64,000 nucleotides of DNA from Gammaproteobacteria bacterium (GCA_018661465.1 JABJIC010000004.1:46871-110870); one strand, 5' to 3'. Positions 26,168 to 36,129 are shown, numbered from the stretch's first letter. The notes: a model not told the origin generated them from the letters alone. A program made the numbers and translations.

Positions 26168-27709
26168 TCAGGGTAGAAAGGCTGTCCGCTGGTATATCCC
26201 AATTTTTAGATCACTCTCTGAAAGAAAACTTTGCCTAAGCTCGAGATAGGGAGCAACGGTTTCGTCGGTGAATAATTGCTCCATTGCATTGTCAAATTCG
26301 ACAGCAAATAAATCTCCTTCAGCCGCAGATTCAATTTGTGACAGATTGAAGTGCCTCATCAGCACGTCATAGTTTTCTATTAGCCCGCTGGAATAGGCAA
26401 TGGCATTATTATTAGTATGTAATCTATCGCCCTGATTCGTATTGTCGGTTATCCAGTCAATGGATTCGGGAAGGTAGTCTTTGCTATCCCCAAAACTTAC
26501 ATAAGCATCAATTCCACAATATGCAAAAAATGCGGCCATGAAGATGCTCAACTGTTTCTTTCGAAGGCTTGCAGAATTGAGAAGCCGATAGGCGATCAAG
26601 GGAACATAAAGAGCAAGAAGAATTGAAAAAATCATTGTATAGCGGCTGGTCATATATCTGGTTAGAAATAAGAAGGCTAACAGCACGAAAAAATTAACTA
26701 TGAGATAGGCCAGAAGTGGCATTGATACATGCCTTTCTGTTTCCAAACTTACTCCCTTCCTGAATAGCCCAATGAGCAAGACAATAAGAAAGGGGCCTCC
26801 AATACCATTGAACATATTGGCAATTAGTATTGCGATAAGCCCGGCTGCTACGAAGATAGAAAGGTATTCCTGTGAGAAGAACGCTGCGTGTTCACTAAAT
26901 AGCAACGCACTAATCTCTGCCGCCTGCTCCGGAGGAGGAGAAAATGTGGCTGATATTATGGGTTGATAAACTGAAACGAAATTTGTGAACAAAGCGAGAA
27001 CGTTGAATCCCGCGACAGTCACTAACAGTAAGGCGCCGACAGCCAGGGCCGCAATAATTCCATAGAGTCTCAGAAAAGATTTTTGGCAAAGTGCTTTTTC
27101 ATATCTCGTGTCGAGTAATAATGCGAAGGGGACGACTGCCAGATAGATAATCGCTTCTGCTCGAAACAAGGATGCGGCTAGTAGAGCAGCACAGAAAGCT
27201 ATTGCTCGAACTAGAGATTGTTCGTTGGAATAGCGCAGTAGTTGGGAAAGAGAAAAAACAGTTAAAGCCCAAAACCCTACGTCTCGAATTATGTATGAGC
27301 GATATTCATTGAGCTGGGGGTAGACCAGGATGCTAATGGCAGCCAATAGTAATAAAAGTTTTGAATCATCGATTTCTTTTACGATGCTAAGAAAACTATA
27401 GACGAGTAAGGCATAAAAACCACTATTGATGAGTAGAGCCGACGTGAACAGGCTGATGCCGAGTTTGCTAAGCAATGCAATGAGTACGGAGTAGCTGGCC
27501 CAGGAATAGTGTTGATAAGCGGCGGCAATTCCTTCGTCTCTGAAAATTTCTGCAGTTCGAATATAGGTATAAGAGTCGTTGTTGTGCAGGCCTGGGTTCC
27601 ATAGGCTGACTAAGAGAAAAATTACAGAGATCAATAAGCTGACCCCTACAGCAATGAGCCGAATATCGTATTGCTGCCAATTGTTCCTAATGTCAGTAAG
27701 GTCTGGCAT
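26168..27709 (-). CDS. Polytopic membrane protein, GT-C glycosyltransferase-like
   Basis: I place the start at the ATG complementary to 27707-27709 (MPDLTDIRNNW); an upstream ATG would reach 27781 inside the neighbour. The ~513-residue product has about ten or more transmembrane segments. The first extracytoplasmic loop has LWNPGLHNNDSYTYIRTAEI, an acidic-aromatic pattern like the catalytic loop of GT-C enzymes (ArnT/PMT, GT39-like). A soluble C-terminal tail follows the last helix. The substrate is unknown; lipid-linked sugar donors are usual for this fold. The gene overlaps the 3' end of the acyltransferase gene by 17 bases and is probably cotranscribed with it, within the LPS region. Confidence 0.7.
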   Translation of the reverse strand: MPDLTDIRNNWQQYDIRLIAVGVSLLISVIFLLVSLWNPGLHNNDSYTYIRTAEIFRDEGIAAAYQHYSWASYSVLIALLSKLGISLFTSALLINSGFYALLVYSFLSIVKEIDDSKLLLLLAAISILVYPQLNEYRSYIIRDVGFWALTVFSLSQLLRYSNEQSLVRAIAFCAALLAASLFRAEAIIYLAVVPFALLLDTRYEKALCQKSFLRLYGIIAALAVGALLLVTVAGFNVLALFTNFVSVYQPIISATFSPPPEQAAEISALLFSEHAAFFSQEYLSIFVAAGLIAILIANMFNGIGGPFLIVLLIGLFRKGVSLETERHVSMPLLAYLIVNFFVLLAFLFLTRYMTSRYTMIFSILLALYVPLIAYRLLNSASLRKKQLSIFMAAFFAYCGIDAYVSFGDSKDYLPESIDWITDNTNQGDRLHTNNNAIAYSSGLIENYDVLMRHFNLSQIESAAEGDLFAVEFDNAMEQLFTDETVAPYLELRQSFLSESDLKIGIYQRTAFLP

Positions 27710-28634
27710 CTTTGCCCGCCGCTTGAGTTTTGAATCGCTTATGTAACCACATGTACTGATCGGGTTGTATTCTGACAGCATCTTCCACTAGAGAGTTGAT
27801 ACGAGCCGCATCGATTTCATCATCTCCGCTGGGGTAATCCTTCAGTGCTGAGTCGAAGATAAGATGATAACCCGAATTATCTTCTGTTCGATAATGACTG
27901 AAGAAAACCACCGATGCATTTCCTATTTTCGAAAATCGGGAGGTTGCAGTAATGCTAGCAGCCTGATTACCAAAAAAGGGAACAAACACTGAGTGTTTGG
28001 CGCCGTAATCTTGATCTGGTGCATACCAGAGAATTCGGCCTGCCTTCAGGCTCTTGATCGCTCCTCGTACATCCTTTCGATCATAGACGTGAGCGTAGTG
28101 ACGGATACGTCCATTGAACATGGCTGCTTGGAACAAGGGGTTGTCATTTGGGCGATAAGTAACATCCATTTTGTGAACCAGATTGAAAAGAAAGGCAGCG
28201 ATTTCAATGGTCGTAAAATGTGCGCATACCAACAGTACTCCTTTGCCGCCTTCCATCGCAGCTTGCAGATTTTCCAAGCCGCTTACTTTAAGTCGGCTTT
28301 CATAATCTTTGGGATCGCGATACCAGGAGATTGCTATTTCGATCAGGCCAATGCCGTTGGAAAGGAAAGTCCGCTTAACCAATTGTTGTTGGTCTCTAGA
28401 TGAGAGCTCTGAAAAGCACAGGCGAATATTCACTTCACATATGTGCCTGCGTTGCCGAGCGAAATAGTAGCTGAGAAGCCCGAGAAACTGGCCTATCTTT
28501 ATCTGAATATAAAAAGGTAGATGGGCCACTGTCCACATGGATGCCAATAGAATCCACATTGGCCAGAAGCGGGGCGCTTTAAACTGGCCGAGAGGCGTCG
28601 GTTTCCTGGAGTCTTCGAGGGTGGTCTTGGCCAT
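27693..28634 (-). CDS. lpxL: LpxL/HtrB-family lipid A late acyltransferase
   Basis: This 313-residue membrane-anchored enzyme transfers a secondary acyl chain from acyl-ACP to Kdo2-lipid A. It has a hydrophobic N-terminal anchor (FWPMWILLASMWTVAHLPF), the H-x4-E catalytic motif in VCAHFTTIEIAAFL, and RPNDNPLFQAAMFNGRIRH. WYAPDQDYGAKHSVFVPFFG is the conserved strand of lauroyl/palmitoleoyl transferases. All hallmark motifs are intact. Whether it is LpxL or a related LpxM-like enzyme cannot be settled from motifs alone. It is divergent from hldE across a 342-base gap. Confidence 0.88.
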   Translation of the reverse strand: MAKTTLEDSRKPTPLGQFKAPRFWPMWILLASMWTVAHLPFYIQIKIGQFLGLLSYYFARQRRHICEVNIRLCFSELSSRDQQQLVKRTFLSNGIGLIEIAISWYRDPKDYESRLKVSGLENLQAAMEGGKGVLLVCAHFTTIEIAAFLFNLVHKMDVTYRPNDNPLFQAAMFNGRIRHYAHVYDRKDVRGAIKSLKAGRILWYAPDQDYGAKHSVFVPFFGNQAASITATSRFSKIGNASVVFFSHYRTEDNSGYHLIFDSALKDYPSGDDEIDAARINSLVEDAVRIQPDQYMWLHKRFKTQAAGKDARPY

Positions 28635-28840
28635 GGAATCTAGTAGCTCTGCTGATGTGTAGACAGAATGGGCTTGTGAGGCGCGAATTGTAGCAGATGC
28701 CCAAGCTAAACTCAGTCTGGGATAAATTCAGGAGAAATGACCAGTAACAAGCAAAAATACCCACTAAATGAGGAAATATGCACAGAATAAGGCGAACAAA
28801 CCCCACATTAGGCATAAAAACCGAAGGAAACGAATTTAGG

Positions 28841-28869
28841 CTGAAATACCTCAGAATCTCCTCCATATG
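28841..28869 (+). promoter_or_regulatory. Candidate sigma-70 promoter for hldE in the 342-base divergent gap
   Basis: CTGAAA (28841-28846) and TATGAT (28864-28869) are spaced by 17 bases and lie about 110 bases before the hldE start. The rest of the gap between lpxL and hldE (28635-28976) shows no convincing gene; a long minus-strand frame there is only an extension of the lpxL frame's neighbour and lacks family similarity. Confidence 0.4.
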
Positions 28870-28976
28870 ATATGATCTGGCGCCAATGATTAGTGAGAAT
28901 TTCGCAACGATTTCAATCGCTTTGGCTCAAACTCGCTTTACGGCGAAATAGGCTCAAAAAGAACGGAGACTGAAAG

Positions 28977-30407
28977 ATGAAACTGGAGATGCCTCCCTTT
29001 CAGCAGGCACGACTACTTGTAGTAGGAGATGTCATGTTGGATCGATATTGGCACGGTGACGCTTCACGGGTATCACCCGAAGCGCCTGTTCCCGTGGTAC
29101 AGGTTAGCAATCAAGAAGACCGTCCCGGTGGTGCAGGTAACGTGGCTCTCAATATTGCGGCTCTCGGCTCGGCAGCTACGCTTCTCGGCATCGTTGGCAA
29201 AGATGAAACTGCTGCTGATCTTCAGTCCCGACTCTCTGCTGCAGGAGTCTATTGCGAATTTCTAGAATCCCCGGACAAACCTACTATCACCAAGTTGCGA
29301 GTGATCAGCCAGCATCAGCAACTAATCCGTCTGGACTTTGAGCAAAAATTTGACGACGACGATACCGCTGACCTCCACAGCCAAGTTGAAAAACTTTTAC
29401 CCAATGCGCAGGTTTTGGTTCTATCGGACTACGCAAAGGGCGCGCTTGAAGATGTTTCATCTTTAATCGCTTTAGGCAGAAAGCAGGGCATCCCGGTTAT
29501 CGTTGATCCCAAGGGGAGTGATTTCGAAAAGTATCGTGGTGCGACCTTAATTACGCCCAATTTGAATGAATTCGAAGATGTAGTTGGCAGCTGCAAGAAT
29601 GAAGACGACTTGGTGACCAAAGGATTGAACCTGCTTAGTGAGTTGGAATTGGACGCGATGCTTATTACTCGTGGCGAACACGGTATGACTCTGATTCGTC
29701 CCGATTCTCCTGAGCTGCATTTGCCCGCTCGAGCACAGGAAGTATTCGATGTGACCGGTGCTGGCGATACGGTGATATCAGTATTAGCTGCTTCACTGGC
29801 GGCTGGTGATGATTTAGCTGATGCGACGGCTCTGGCTAACCTAGCTGCAGGATTGGTAGTGGGTAAATTGGGTACTGCCGCAATCAGTGGACCAGAATTG
29901 CGCAGAGCGATATTGGCTGAGCAAAATTCAGGGCGCGGTGTGATGACTGCGGAACAGTTGAAGATCGCCGTGCAGGATGCAAAAGATCATGGAGAGAAAA
30001 TTGTTTTCACCAATGGTTGTTTCGATATTATCCATGCCGGCCATGTTGGTTACCTAACTGACGCGAGAAAATTGGGTGATAGATTAATCGTAGCAATTAA
30101 CAATGACGACAGTGTTAAGAGATTAAAAGGACCTGGCCGGCCAATAAATCCTGTTGAACGCCGCATGGCTGTGCTTGTTGGTTTAGAAGCCGTAGACTGG
30201 GTAGTTAGTTTTTCCGAAGACACACCTGAAGGATTATTGGAATCTCTGCAACCGGATGTGCTGGTTAAAGGTGGAGATTACTCGCTGGAACAAGTGGTCG
30301 GTGGTGAGTATGTGCTTTCCTATGGAGGCGAAGTAAAAGCCTTGGAATTTCTTGACGATTGCTCTACCTCCGCAATCATGGAAAAGATGAAGGAAGTGGG
30401 AGAGTAA
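28977..30407 (+). CDS. hldE: Bifunctional heptose 7-phosphate kinase / heptose 1-phosphate adenylyltransferase
   Basis: This 476-residue cytoplasmic enzyme makes ADP-D-glycero-beta-D-manno-heptose, the precursor of the sugar used by WaaC and WaaF. The N-terminal ribokinase-family domain (residues about 1-315) has VVGDVMLDRYWHGDASRVSP, DRPGGAGNVALNIAALG and FDVTGAGDTVIS with the catalytic Asp. The C-terminal cytidylyltransferase-fold domain (about 340-476) has VFTNGCFDIIHAGHVGYL and LKGPGRPINP. Both halves are complete and the length is typical. The ATG follows GGAGACTGAAAG. Confidence 0.97.
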   Translation: MKLEMPPFQQARLLVVGDVMLDRYWHGDASRVSPEAPVPVVQVSNQEDRPGGAGNVALNIAALGSAATLLGIVGKDETAADLQSRLSAAGVYCEFLESPDKPTITKLRVISQHQQLIRLDFEQKFDDDDTADLHSQVEKLLPNAQVLVLSDYAKGALEDVSSLIALGRKQGIPVIVDPKGSDFEKYRGATLITPNLNEFEDVVGSCKNEDDLVTKGLNLLSELELDAMLITRGEHGMTLIRPDSPELHLPARAQEVFDVTGAGDTVISVLAASLAAGDDLADATALANLAAGLVVGKLGTAAISGPELRRAILAEQNSGRGVMTAEQLKIAVQDAKDHGEKIVFTNGCFDIIHAGHVGYLTDARKLGDRLIVAINNDDSVKRLKGPGRPINPVERRMAVLVGLEAVDWVVSFSEDTPEGLLESLQPDVLVKGGDYSLEQVVGGEYVLSYGGEVKALEFLDDCSTSAIMEKMKEVGE

Positions 30408-30451
30408 GCAGGGGAATTAGATTTTTATTAACTTCGGAATCTTTCTAGGAA

Positions 30452-31225
30452 TTAAGATAAAGCTGCTTTTACATTTTCTGCCAAGTGCTGAGGATTAATA
30501 GTTCCCACAATCACACTGCTCACCCCGTCCCGCGCCAGCGCAAATTTCATTTTGTCTGCGGCACTTTTTTCATCAACGCAATCATGCCCGCTATTGAGCG
30601 CTTTCTTAATCAGCACTCCCTTATTCTGTTGATAAGCATAGTCGATTACAGCTTCTTCTTCTCTCGTTGAAGGGTTGTAGGTAACCATCACCAAATCCAG
30701 TAGATCCAGGGCTTTAATGCCACCCTCAACGGTTTTGGTGGACATGCCGATTGCCTTAATAAGACCTCTATCTTTAAGCTTTCCCAATGTTTCCAAGCAA
30801 TCTGTGGATTCAATAATTTGCGAATCTCTTCCGTCGGAGTGCACCAGTACGATATCGAGATAATCAGTATTTAAATCTCTTAGGCTTCGCTCGACACTGT
30901 ACTGCGTGTGTTCGGCAGAGAAATCGTAATGGGATTTTCCAACTGTGAACTCTTCGCCAACCTTGGTACACAGCACCCAGCTGTCGCGCTCACTTAATAA
31001 CCTTCCCAGGCGTTGCTCACTGCTTCCATAAGCCGGGGCTGTATCCAATAAATTAATGCCAAGATCTTTTGCCTGAGCGAGAAGTGCCTGTACTTCCCCG
31101 TCTTGGGGTAGTGAAAAGTCTTCGGGATATTTTACTTCCTGATTCCGGCCAATTTTCACCGTACCTAGACCCACACAGGAAACTTGTATACCGGTTTGAC
31201 CTAAGGCTCGGTGTTGAAGGCTCAT
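30452..31225 (-). CDS. Aldo/keto reductase
   Basis: I place the start at the ATG complementary to 31223-31225 (MSLQHRALGQTGIQVSCVG), which fits the family N-terminus better than an upstream start inside the neighbouring gene. The ~257-residue product is an NAD(P)H-dependent TIM-barrel oxidoreductase: LLDTAPAYGSSEQRLGRLL carries the catalytic Asp and Tyr, VLCTKVGEE supplies the Lys position, and DIVLVHSDGRDSQ the His. It is slightly short for the family, which often exceeds 280 residues. It starts 8 bases downstream of the FAD oxidoreductase stop, so the two genes form a minus-strand pair. Confidence 0.9.
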   Translation of the reverse strand: MSLQHRALGQTGIQVSCVGLGTVKIGRNQEVKYPEDFSLPQDGEVQALLAQAKDLGINLLDTAPAYGSSEQRLGRLLSERDSWVLCTKVGEEFTVGKSHYDFSAEHTQYSVERSLRDLNTDYLDIVLVHSDGRDSQIIESTDCLETLGKLKDRGLIKAIGMSTKTVEGGIKALDLLDLVMVTYNPSTREEEAVIDYAYQQNKGVLIKKALNSGHDCVDEKSAADKMKFALARDGVSSVIVGTINPQHLAENVKAALS

Positions 31226-31232
31226 TGTATTT

Positions 31233-32438
31233 TTATTCCGCTTCCCAGTAACTCTTTGCCATACCAGCTGGCTCAAGAATATTGCTCAGCGCCTCAAGTG
31301 GACTGTGTATGGAGGGATGAATTGAGTTCTGTGCAAAGTGTTCAATCAGCTTATCGGCCAGAGAAGGACTAAGAGTAAGTTTGCTCGGCCAGGCTGTAAT
31401 ACACAATCCTTCCTCTATGAAGATGGCGTCATCGGGTCTGAAATTACTATCCATGTTTGGCTCAGCCCGATCGATATCGAAGCAAGACCAGTGTGCTCCT
31501 TCGAGATTGGCCCACGGAAATAATGACGTCAGTAAAGATTTCGCAGCTTGCAGTTGTTCGGAATCACTTCGATCTACTCCGCTCTCCGCGAGCTCTCCAC
31601 CTAGATACCAAACTGTTAAGTCCTGACTGTCTTTATGTGAGGTAACCGTTAACTTTGGTGTGAGACTGAAGCTGTCTCCGATACAGTGTACGAATATCTC
31701 GGGAAGAGAAGCGCTCTTAAGATAAGTCATTTTTAGTGGTCGAAGTTGACAGTGTACAGTCTGAAGTTTTGCCTTCTCGATGAGGCTCGGATTTCCCTTG
31801 CCGGCTGTGAAGATGAAGCGTTGTGGTTTGATGCAAACACTGCGCTCTCCATTAGTGACTGAAACAGAAGTAGCTAGTCCAGAATCATCAAAATCGAAAT
31901 CATAGTTGGCAGAACCTAGGTCAAATATTCGATCTTGATATTTTTTACTTAAAACTTCTAATAAGGAAGCTGTATCAATAACAAAATCCGGTAGTTTATA
32001 TAGGCTACCTTTTATTATAGATTGCTGAAAGAAAGCGGGGTATTGATCGGTGCTTAAGGCTTCTACCCGGCCTTGCAAACTCTTGCTGCCAAAAAAAGTT
32101 TTGAGCTTGGAGCGAATGCCTCCGTCGGACCACATATAATAGTTTTCACTAAGAACACGACAATCAGTAAGATCTACCTCATCCTCACCAGACAGACACT
32201 GGCGCCACCGCTGTGGCATACCGGCTATGGTGTTTGCGGAATTACTGAGGCTACCACTGAGTGCATACTTAAGGCCGCCATGAATGATTCCTTGTGAGGC
32301 CAGGGTTTGGCCGCTACCCAGTCCGCCGGTATCGAGCAAAATAGCCTGATAGCCAGCCGCCTGGAACCGGTTCAGTAACCAGAGTCCGGCAATACCACCT
32401 CCGAAAATGGCGATGTCGGTTGAATAGGTTGATGTCAT
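31233..32438 (-). CDS. FAD-dependent oxidoreductase (DAO/GlpD-like fold)
   Basis: This 401-residue protein opens with a Rossmann dinucleotide motif, IAIFGGGIAGLWLLNRF, then GLGSGQTLASQGIIHGG, the second FAD-contacting segment of the glycine oxidase/glycerol-3-phosphate dehydrogenase (DAO) superfamily. RFIFTAGKGN provides the third dinucleotide strand. The substrate is not evident. Its C-terminal half (TVWYLGGELAESG, ITAWPSKLTLSP) matches conserved gammaproteobacterial proteins found near waaA. It is divergent from waaA and upstream of the aldo/keto reductase. Confidence 0.85.
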   Translation of the reverse strand: MTSTYSTDIAIFGGGIAGLWLLNRFQAAGYQAILLDTGGLGSGQTLASQGIIHGGLKYALSGSLSNSANTIAGMPQRWRQCLSGEDEVDLTDCRVLSENYYMWSDGGIRSKLKTFFGSKSLQGRVEALSTDQYPAFFQQSIIKGSLYKLPDFVIDTASLLEVLSKKYQDRIFDLGSANYDFDFDDSGLATSVSVTNGERSVCIKPQRFIFTAGKGNPSLIEKAKLQTVHCQLRPLKMTYLKSASLPEIFVHCIGDSFSLTPKLTVTSHKDSQDLTVWYLGGELAESGVDRSDSEQLQAAKSLLTSLFPWANLEGAHWSCFDIDRAEPNMDSNFRPDDAIFIEEGLCITAWPSKLTLSPSLADKLIEHFAQNSIHPSIHSPLEALSNILEPAGMAKSYWEAE

Positions 32439-32569
32439 TGGTTACCTTAGCTCAAATCTGGATGATTGTGATTTGCTAGCTGTTGTATGAAGAAGCTATT
32501 TACGAAGTATATCGACATCATTCGGTTTTTCCCAACGATGAGACAAGCAGGACTAGAGCAGCGCGCAGC

Positions 32570-33847
32570 ATGTATCGAATTTTATATAGCCTGACATTTT
32601 ATTTGATAATGCCGGCAGTCATATTGCGACTGTTTGTGCGTTCATTTCGTTCTCCAGCATATGGCAAGAGATGGTCAGAGCGATTTGCCTTCAATAGTCT
32701 GCCGGATGGCTTCGATAAGACCAAACAAACAATCTGGATTCATGCTGTATCGGTGGGTGAGACTAATGCAGCAGCGCCGCTGATTCGTAAGCTAAAAGAA
32801 TCGTATACAGGCTGTCAGATTTACATTACCACTATGACGCCAACCGGTTCTGATAGGGTTTCAGCACTATTCGGTGAAGACGTTTTTCATAGCTACATTC
32901 CTTATGATCTACCAATAGCTACACAAAGATTTATCGGCAAGGTTCAGCCATCTCTGCTAATTCTGATGGAGACAGAGCTTTGGCCAAATCTTATTCATTA
33001 TTGTTCAAGCAATGGCGTCAAGGTGATACTTGCGAATGGCAGGCTTTCGGAGAAGTCAGCACGGTCTTACGGCAAATTCCCAGATGCCACAAAAGACATG
33101 TTAGATAATATTGATTTTGTCGCGGCTCAGGCCAAAGCTGACATGGAGCGGTTTATTTCGGCGGGAGTCAGCTCCGATAGGATAAGTGTTAGCGGAAGTC
33201 TAAAATTTACTATTGACGAATCCATAGAACAGAATCAACTCGACGACATACTAGGCAGTATTCGTGACAGCAAACGAATCGTACTAACCGCTGCCAGCAC
33301 TAGAGACCAAGAAGAAGAAAAAGTACTGCATGCCTACAAGAACATACTAGAAAAATTTCCCGATCTTTTGCTGCTTCTTATTCCTCGTCATCCAGAACGA
33401 TTCGATCGTGTAGCCAGGCTTTGCCAGCAGACAGGGCTCAGTGTAATTAGAAGAAGCGAGAAAAAACCTATTGATGAGTCTACACAGGTTTTCCTGGGAG
33501 ATTCCATGGGGGAAATGAGCGCCTACTATGGGCTCACAGATATCGCGTTCGTTGGTGGAAGCTTGGTGGATACAGGTTGCCAGAATGTGCTTGAGCCGGC
33601 GGCTATGGGTCTGGCAGTGGTTACGGGTCCTTCTCAGTATAACTTTGCCACTATATGTTCTCAGCTTGAATCGGTTGGTGCACTAAAGACAGTGAAAGAC
33701 GAAAACGAATTGGCAGAGTTTCTAATGAGCGTGATCAGCGACCAGTCTGTTCGCGAAAACATGGGTCAGTGCGGACGGCGACTAGTTGAAGAAAATCAAC
33801 AAGCACTTCCCGCATTAATAAAAATCATTAGCAGCAACTGGCAGTAA
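32570..33847 (+). CDS. waaA: Kdo transferase (3-deoxy-D-manno-octulosonic acid transferase)
   Basis: I place the start at ATG 32570 (MYRILYSLTFYLIMPAVILR), which gives the single N-terminal membrane anchor typical of WaaA; the frame extends upstream to 32483 without homology. The 425-residue enzyme transfers Kdo from CMP-Kdo to lipid IVA. Catalytic-region motifs are WIHAVSVGETNAAAPLIRKL (acceptor-side Glu), METELWPNLIH and FVGGSLVDTGCQNVLEPAAM. The length matches WaaA/KdtA. It converges on pepQ with no gap. Confidence 0.95.
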   Translation: MYRILYSLTFYLIMPAVILRLFVRSFRSPAYGKRWSERFAFNSLPDGFDKTKQTIWIHAVSVGETNAAAPLIRKLKESYTGCQIYITTMTPTGSDRVSALFGEDVFHSYIPYDLPIATQRFIGKVQPSLLILMETELWPNLIHYCSSNGVKVILANGRLSEKSARSYGKFPDATKDMLDNIDFVAAQAKADMERFISAGVSSDRISVSGSLKFTIDESIEQNQLDDILGSIRDSKRIVLTAASTRDQEEEKVLHAYKNILEKFPDLLLLLIPRHPERFDRVARLCQQTGLSVIRRSEKKPIDESTQVFLGDSMGEMSAYYGLTDIAFVGGSLVDTGCQNVLEPAAMGLAVVTGPSQYNFATICSQLESVGALKTVKDENELAEFLMSVISDQSVRENMGQCGRRLVEENQQALPALIKIISSNWQ

Positions 33848-35173
33848 TTATTCAAACTTTCGTGTCAGATTCTCGGCACCTTCCTCTCTTACACGAACAT
33901 TGTCTTCGATCCTGATGCCGCCACAGGGATAGAGGTCTTCTACTAGCGACCAGTTAATGCATTTACCCTTGTCAGAATCTCTTTCCTTCTCCAATAACAG
34001 CGGAATGAAATAAAGCCCGGGCTCGATAGTGAAAACCATGTCTTCATCCAGTATTCGTGTGTTTCTGAGGGATGGAGAGTGTTCGGGAGGAGGTGTGCTT
34101 GCACCACTTATGTCTTTTTGGTGCCCACCTACATCATGAACCTGAATTCCTAATAAGTGTCCCACTCCATGAGGCATGAATAGCTGGGGAATACCTTGTT
34201 CGAGAAGATCATCACTATCAGTCTGAAGAATGTCAGCTTCCTGCAATATTTTGGCTACACCGGCCAGAGCAGCTTCCTGAAATTTCTTGTATTCCATTTT
34301 TGGTTTGATGGTGGCAACCAATTCCTGCTCTAACGCTATCATTGAGCTTAAAAGAGATTGGAATAGTGGGTGGGCATCTGGCTTCACCCACGTGCGGGTA
34401 ATGTCGGAGCCATAGCCATTGATTCGACATCCAGCGTCAATTAACAAGACATGACCATTGCCGTCGACTTTCCTTCTCTTATTCTGGTAATGGAGAATTG
34501 CAGACTTCTCATCCAATGCGACTATATTGGTATAGGGGCTTTCTTCTTCGAGGATATTGCAGGTTTGCAGGAAGGCCATATGAATATCGTATTCGCTTCC
34601 TCCATTGAGGAAACACTCCCTTGCTGCATTGTGAGCCAATACGCCGACGCGACTGGCTTCGGTCAATTGTTCCAACTCATATTCTGTTTTTATTGCCCTG
34701 TGCCAGTCAAGACAGGAAACCATGCTCTTGGGATTCACTAGAGAGCTTTCGATGCCCAGAGATTCGGCCAGTTCAATTTCAGGTCCGAGATATGCTATTG
34801 CTGATTTGGGCAGGTGTTCATTTATTTTGTCTACGGAGTTCAGGCGAACTATTTGAACATGGTCAGCCCACCAGGATTCGTTCTCTATGGATTGTTCGTA
34901 CCAAAAATCATCGGGAAGTACCTGAAAGTAGATTGGCGCCTCGCCAGCTTGTACGAGAATAAACTGATCAGGCCTGTTTACCGGCAGCCAATGGTGAAAA
35001 TGACCATATGCCTGAAAGGGTATATGCCTGTCATCTGCGAAGTAGTGATGTTCGCTGCCACTGTGCAGCAATACGCAATCTATCTGGGACCCGCTAGAGC
35101 ATGCTCTCTCTATGGCATCACTATAGTTAGTCGATAGGGTGGAGACATGTTCCTGATAGGCTGATTTACTCAC
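33848..35173 (-). CDS. pepQ: Xaa-Pro dipeptidase
   Basis: This 441-residue M24 metallopeptidase has a creatinase-type N-terminal domain and a pita-bread catalytic domain. Metal-ligand segments are visible: LLIDAGCRINGYGSDITRTW (two Asp), FMPHGVGHLLGIQVHDVGG (His), VFTIEPGLYFIPLLLE (Glu) and GGIRIEDNVRV (Glu). This set and the length are those of bacterial PepQ prolidases, which split X-Pro dipeptides in the cytoplasm. The stop directly abuts the end of waaA on the other strand. Confidence 0.95.
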   Translation of the reverse strand: MSKSAYQEHVSTLSTNYSDAIERACSSGSQIDCVLLHSGSEHHYFADDRHIPFQAYGHFHHWLPVNRPDQFILVQAGEAPIYFQVLPDDFWYEQSIENESWWADHVQIVRLNSVDKINEHLPKSAIAYLGPEIELAESLGIESSLVNPKSMVSCLDWHRAIKTEYELEQLTEASRVGVLAHNAARECFLNGGSEYDIHMAFLQTCNILEEESPYTNIVALDEKSAILHYQNKRRKVDGNGHVLLIDAGCRINGYGSDITRTWVKPDAHPLFQSLLSSMIALEQELVATIKPKMEYKKFQEAALAGVAKILQEADILQTDSDDLLEQGIPQLFMPHGVGHLLGIQVHDVGGHQKDISGASTPPPEHSPSLRNTRILDEDMVFTIEPGLYFIPLLLEKERDSDKGKCINWSLVEDLYPCGGIRIEDNVRVREEGAENLTRKFE

Positions 35174-35271
35174 AAAGATTCCTTGTCTGTGACGGTTCTG
35201 AATTGCTACTTAATTACGATTAGAGGAATTATACTTTGAATTCCAAGAAATTAAGAGAGCGAGGATCGACC

Positions 35272-35673
35272 ATGCTATATCCAATGTTTATTCTGGTAAT
35301 GATGACGATGGCCATTATGGTGATTACGGCCAGAGCGAGAATGGCATCTGTGAGGGATGGTAGTGTTTCGATTTCTTACTATAGCCTTATGCAGGGCGAG
35401 AGTCCGCCGGAGTTTATCGAAAAGACCACTCGGCATTTCAATAATCTGTTTGAGGTTCCAACTCTCTTCTATGCAGGTGGTGCGGTTTATCTTGCGATGG
35501 ACTTAACGTCGCAAATGCCAATATTTTGTGCCTGGGCTTTCGTAGCATTTCGAATTATTCACACATTCATTCATCTTGGGTACAACAATGTGCTTCATAG
35601 GCTAATAGTATTCGGACTGGGCAATATCTCGATTATGTTTTTGTGGATAGGTATCCTGAGGAGTGCATCCTAG
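35272..35673 (+). CDS. MAPEG-family membrane protein
   Basis: This is a ~133-residue inner-membrane protein with about four hydrophobic segments. I prefer ATG 35272, which directly follows GAGCGAGGATCGACC; a TTG at 35236 adds 12 residues. The C-terminal half has AFVAFRIIHTFIHLGYNNVLHR, the MAPEG signature region, and FNNLFEVPTLFYAGGAVYLA corresponds to the conserved N-F-E-x-P motif. Bacterial MAPEG proteins are related to glutathione transferases and eicosanoid enzymes, but most have unknown substrates. It is divergent from pepQ. Confidence 0.88.
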   Translation: MLYPMFILVMMTMAIMVITARARMASVRDGSVSISYYSLMQGESPPEFIEKTTRHFNNLFEVPTLFYAGGAVYLAMDLTSQMPIFCAWAFVAFRIIHTFIHLGYNNVLHRLIVFGLGNISIMFLWIGILRSAS

Positions 35674-35773
35674 GCTATTGCGTTGTCGCAGGTGATTCGA
35701 TTTAATGTTTAGAACTGAAAATTCACTAATTATGACCTTGTAGATGCAAGGAATAGGATAGAAGGAACAGAAT

Positions 35774-36088
35774 ATGTCAGATGTAGCTGTTTATATGATT
35801 GCCAATTTGGTAGTCGAGAATGCAGATGAGTACAGAAAATATGAACAGGGATTCTTTCCCATATTGAAACGATTTGGCGGAGAATTTGTTACCTTCGATG
35901 ATAACCATGAGACTCTGGAAGGAACCAACCCAACTGAAGGACGGGTAATTATTTTCAAATTTCCTTCCGAGGAAATTGCCAAGCAATGGTACAACGATGA
36001 AGAATATCAAGCATTGTCAGAGTTTCGTCGAGCAGGAACAACGCTCAAGAGCCTGACTATGGTTCACGGCCTTCCTCCACGAAGCTGA
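35774..36088 (+). CDS. DUF1330-family protein
   Basis: This 104-residue protein shows the ferredoxin-like pattern of DUF1330: VYMIANLVVENADEYRKYEQ, RFGGEFVTFDDNHETLEG and RVIIFKFPSEEIAKQWYNDE, then YQALSEFRRAGTT. The family is dimeric and cytoplasmic; the function is not established. It starts after GAAGGAACAGAAT. The next small gene follows 41 bases later on the same strand. Confidence 0.9.
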   Translation: MSDVAVYMIANLVVENADEYRKYEQGFFPILKRFGGEFVTFDDNHETLEGTNPTEGRVIIFKFPSEEIAKQWYNDEEYQALSEFRRAGTTLKSLTMVHGLPPRS

Positions 36089-36129
36089 AGAAACTATTTG
36101 CACGGCTAAAAACAGCTATGAGGTGAGGA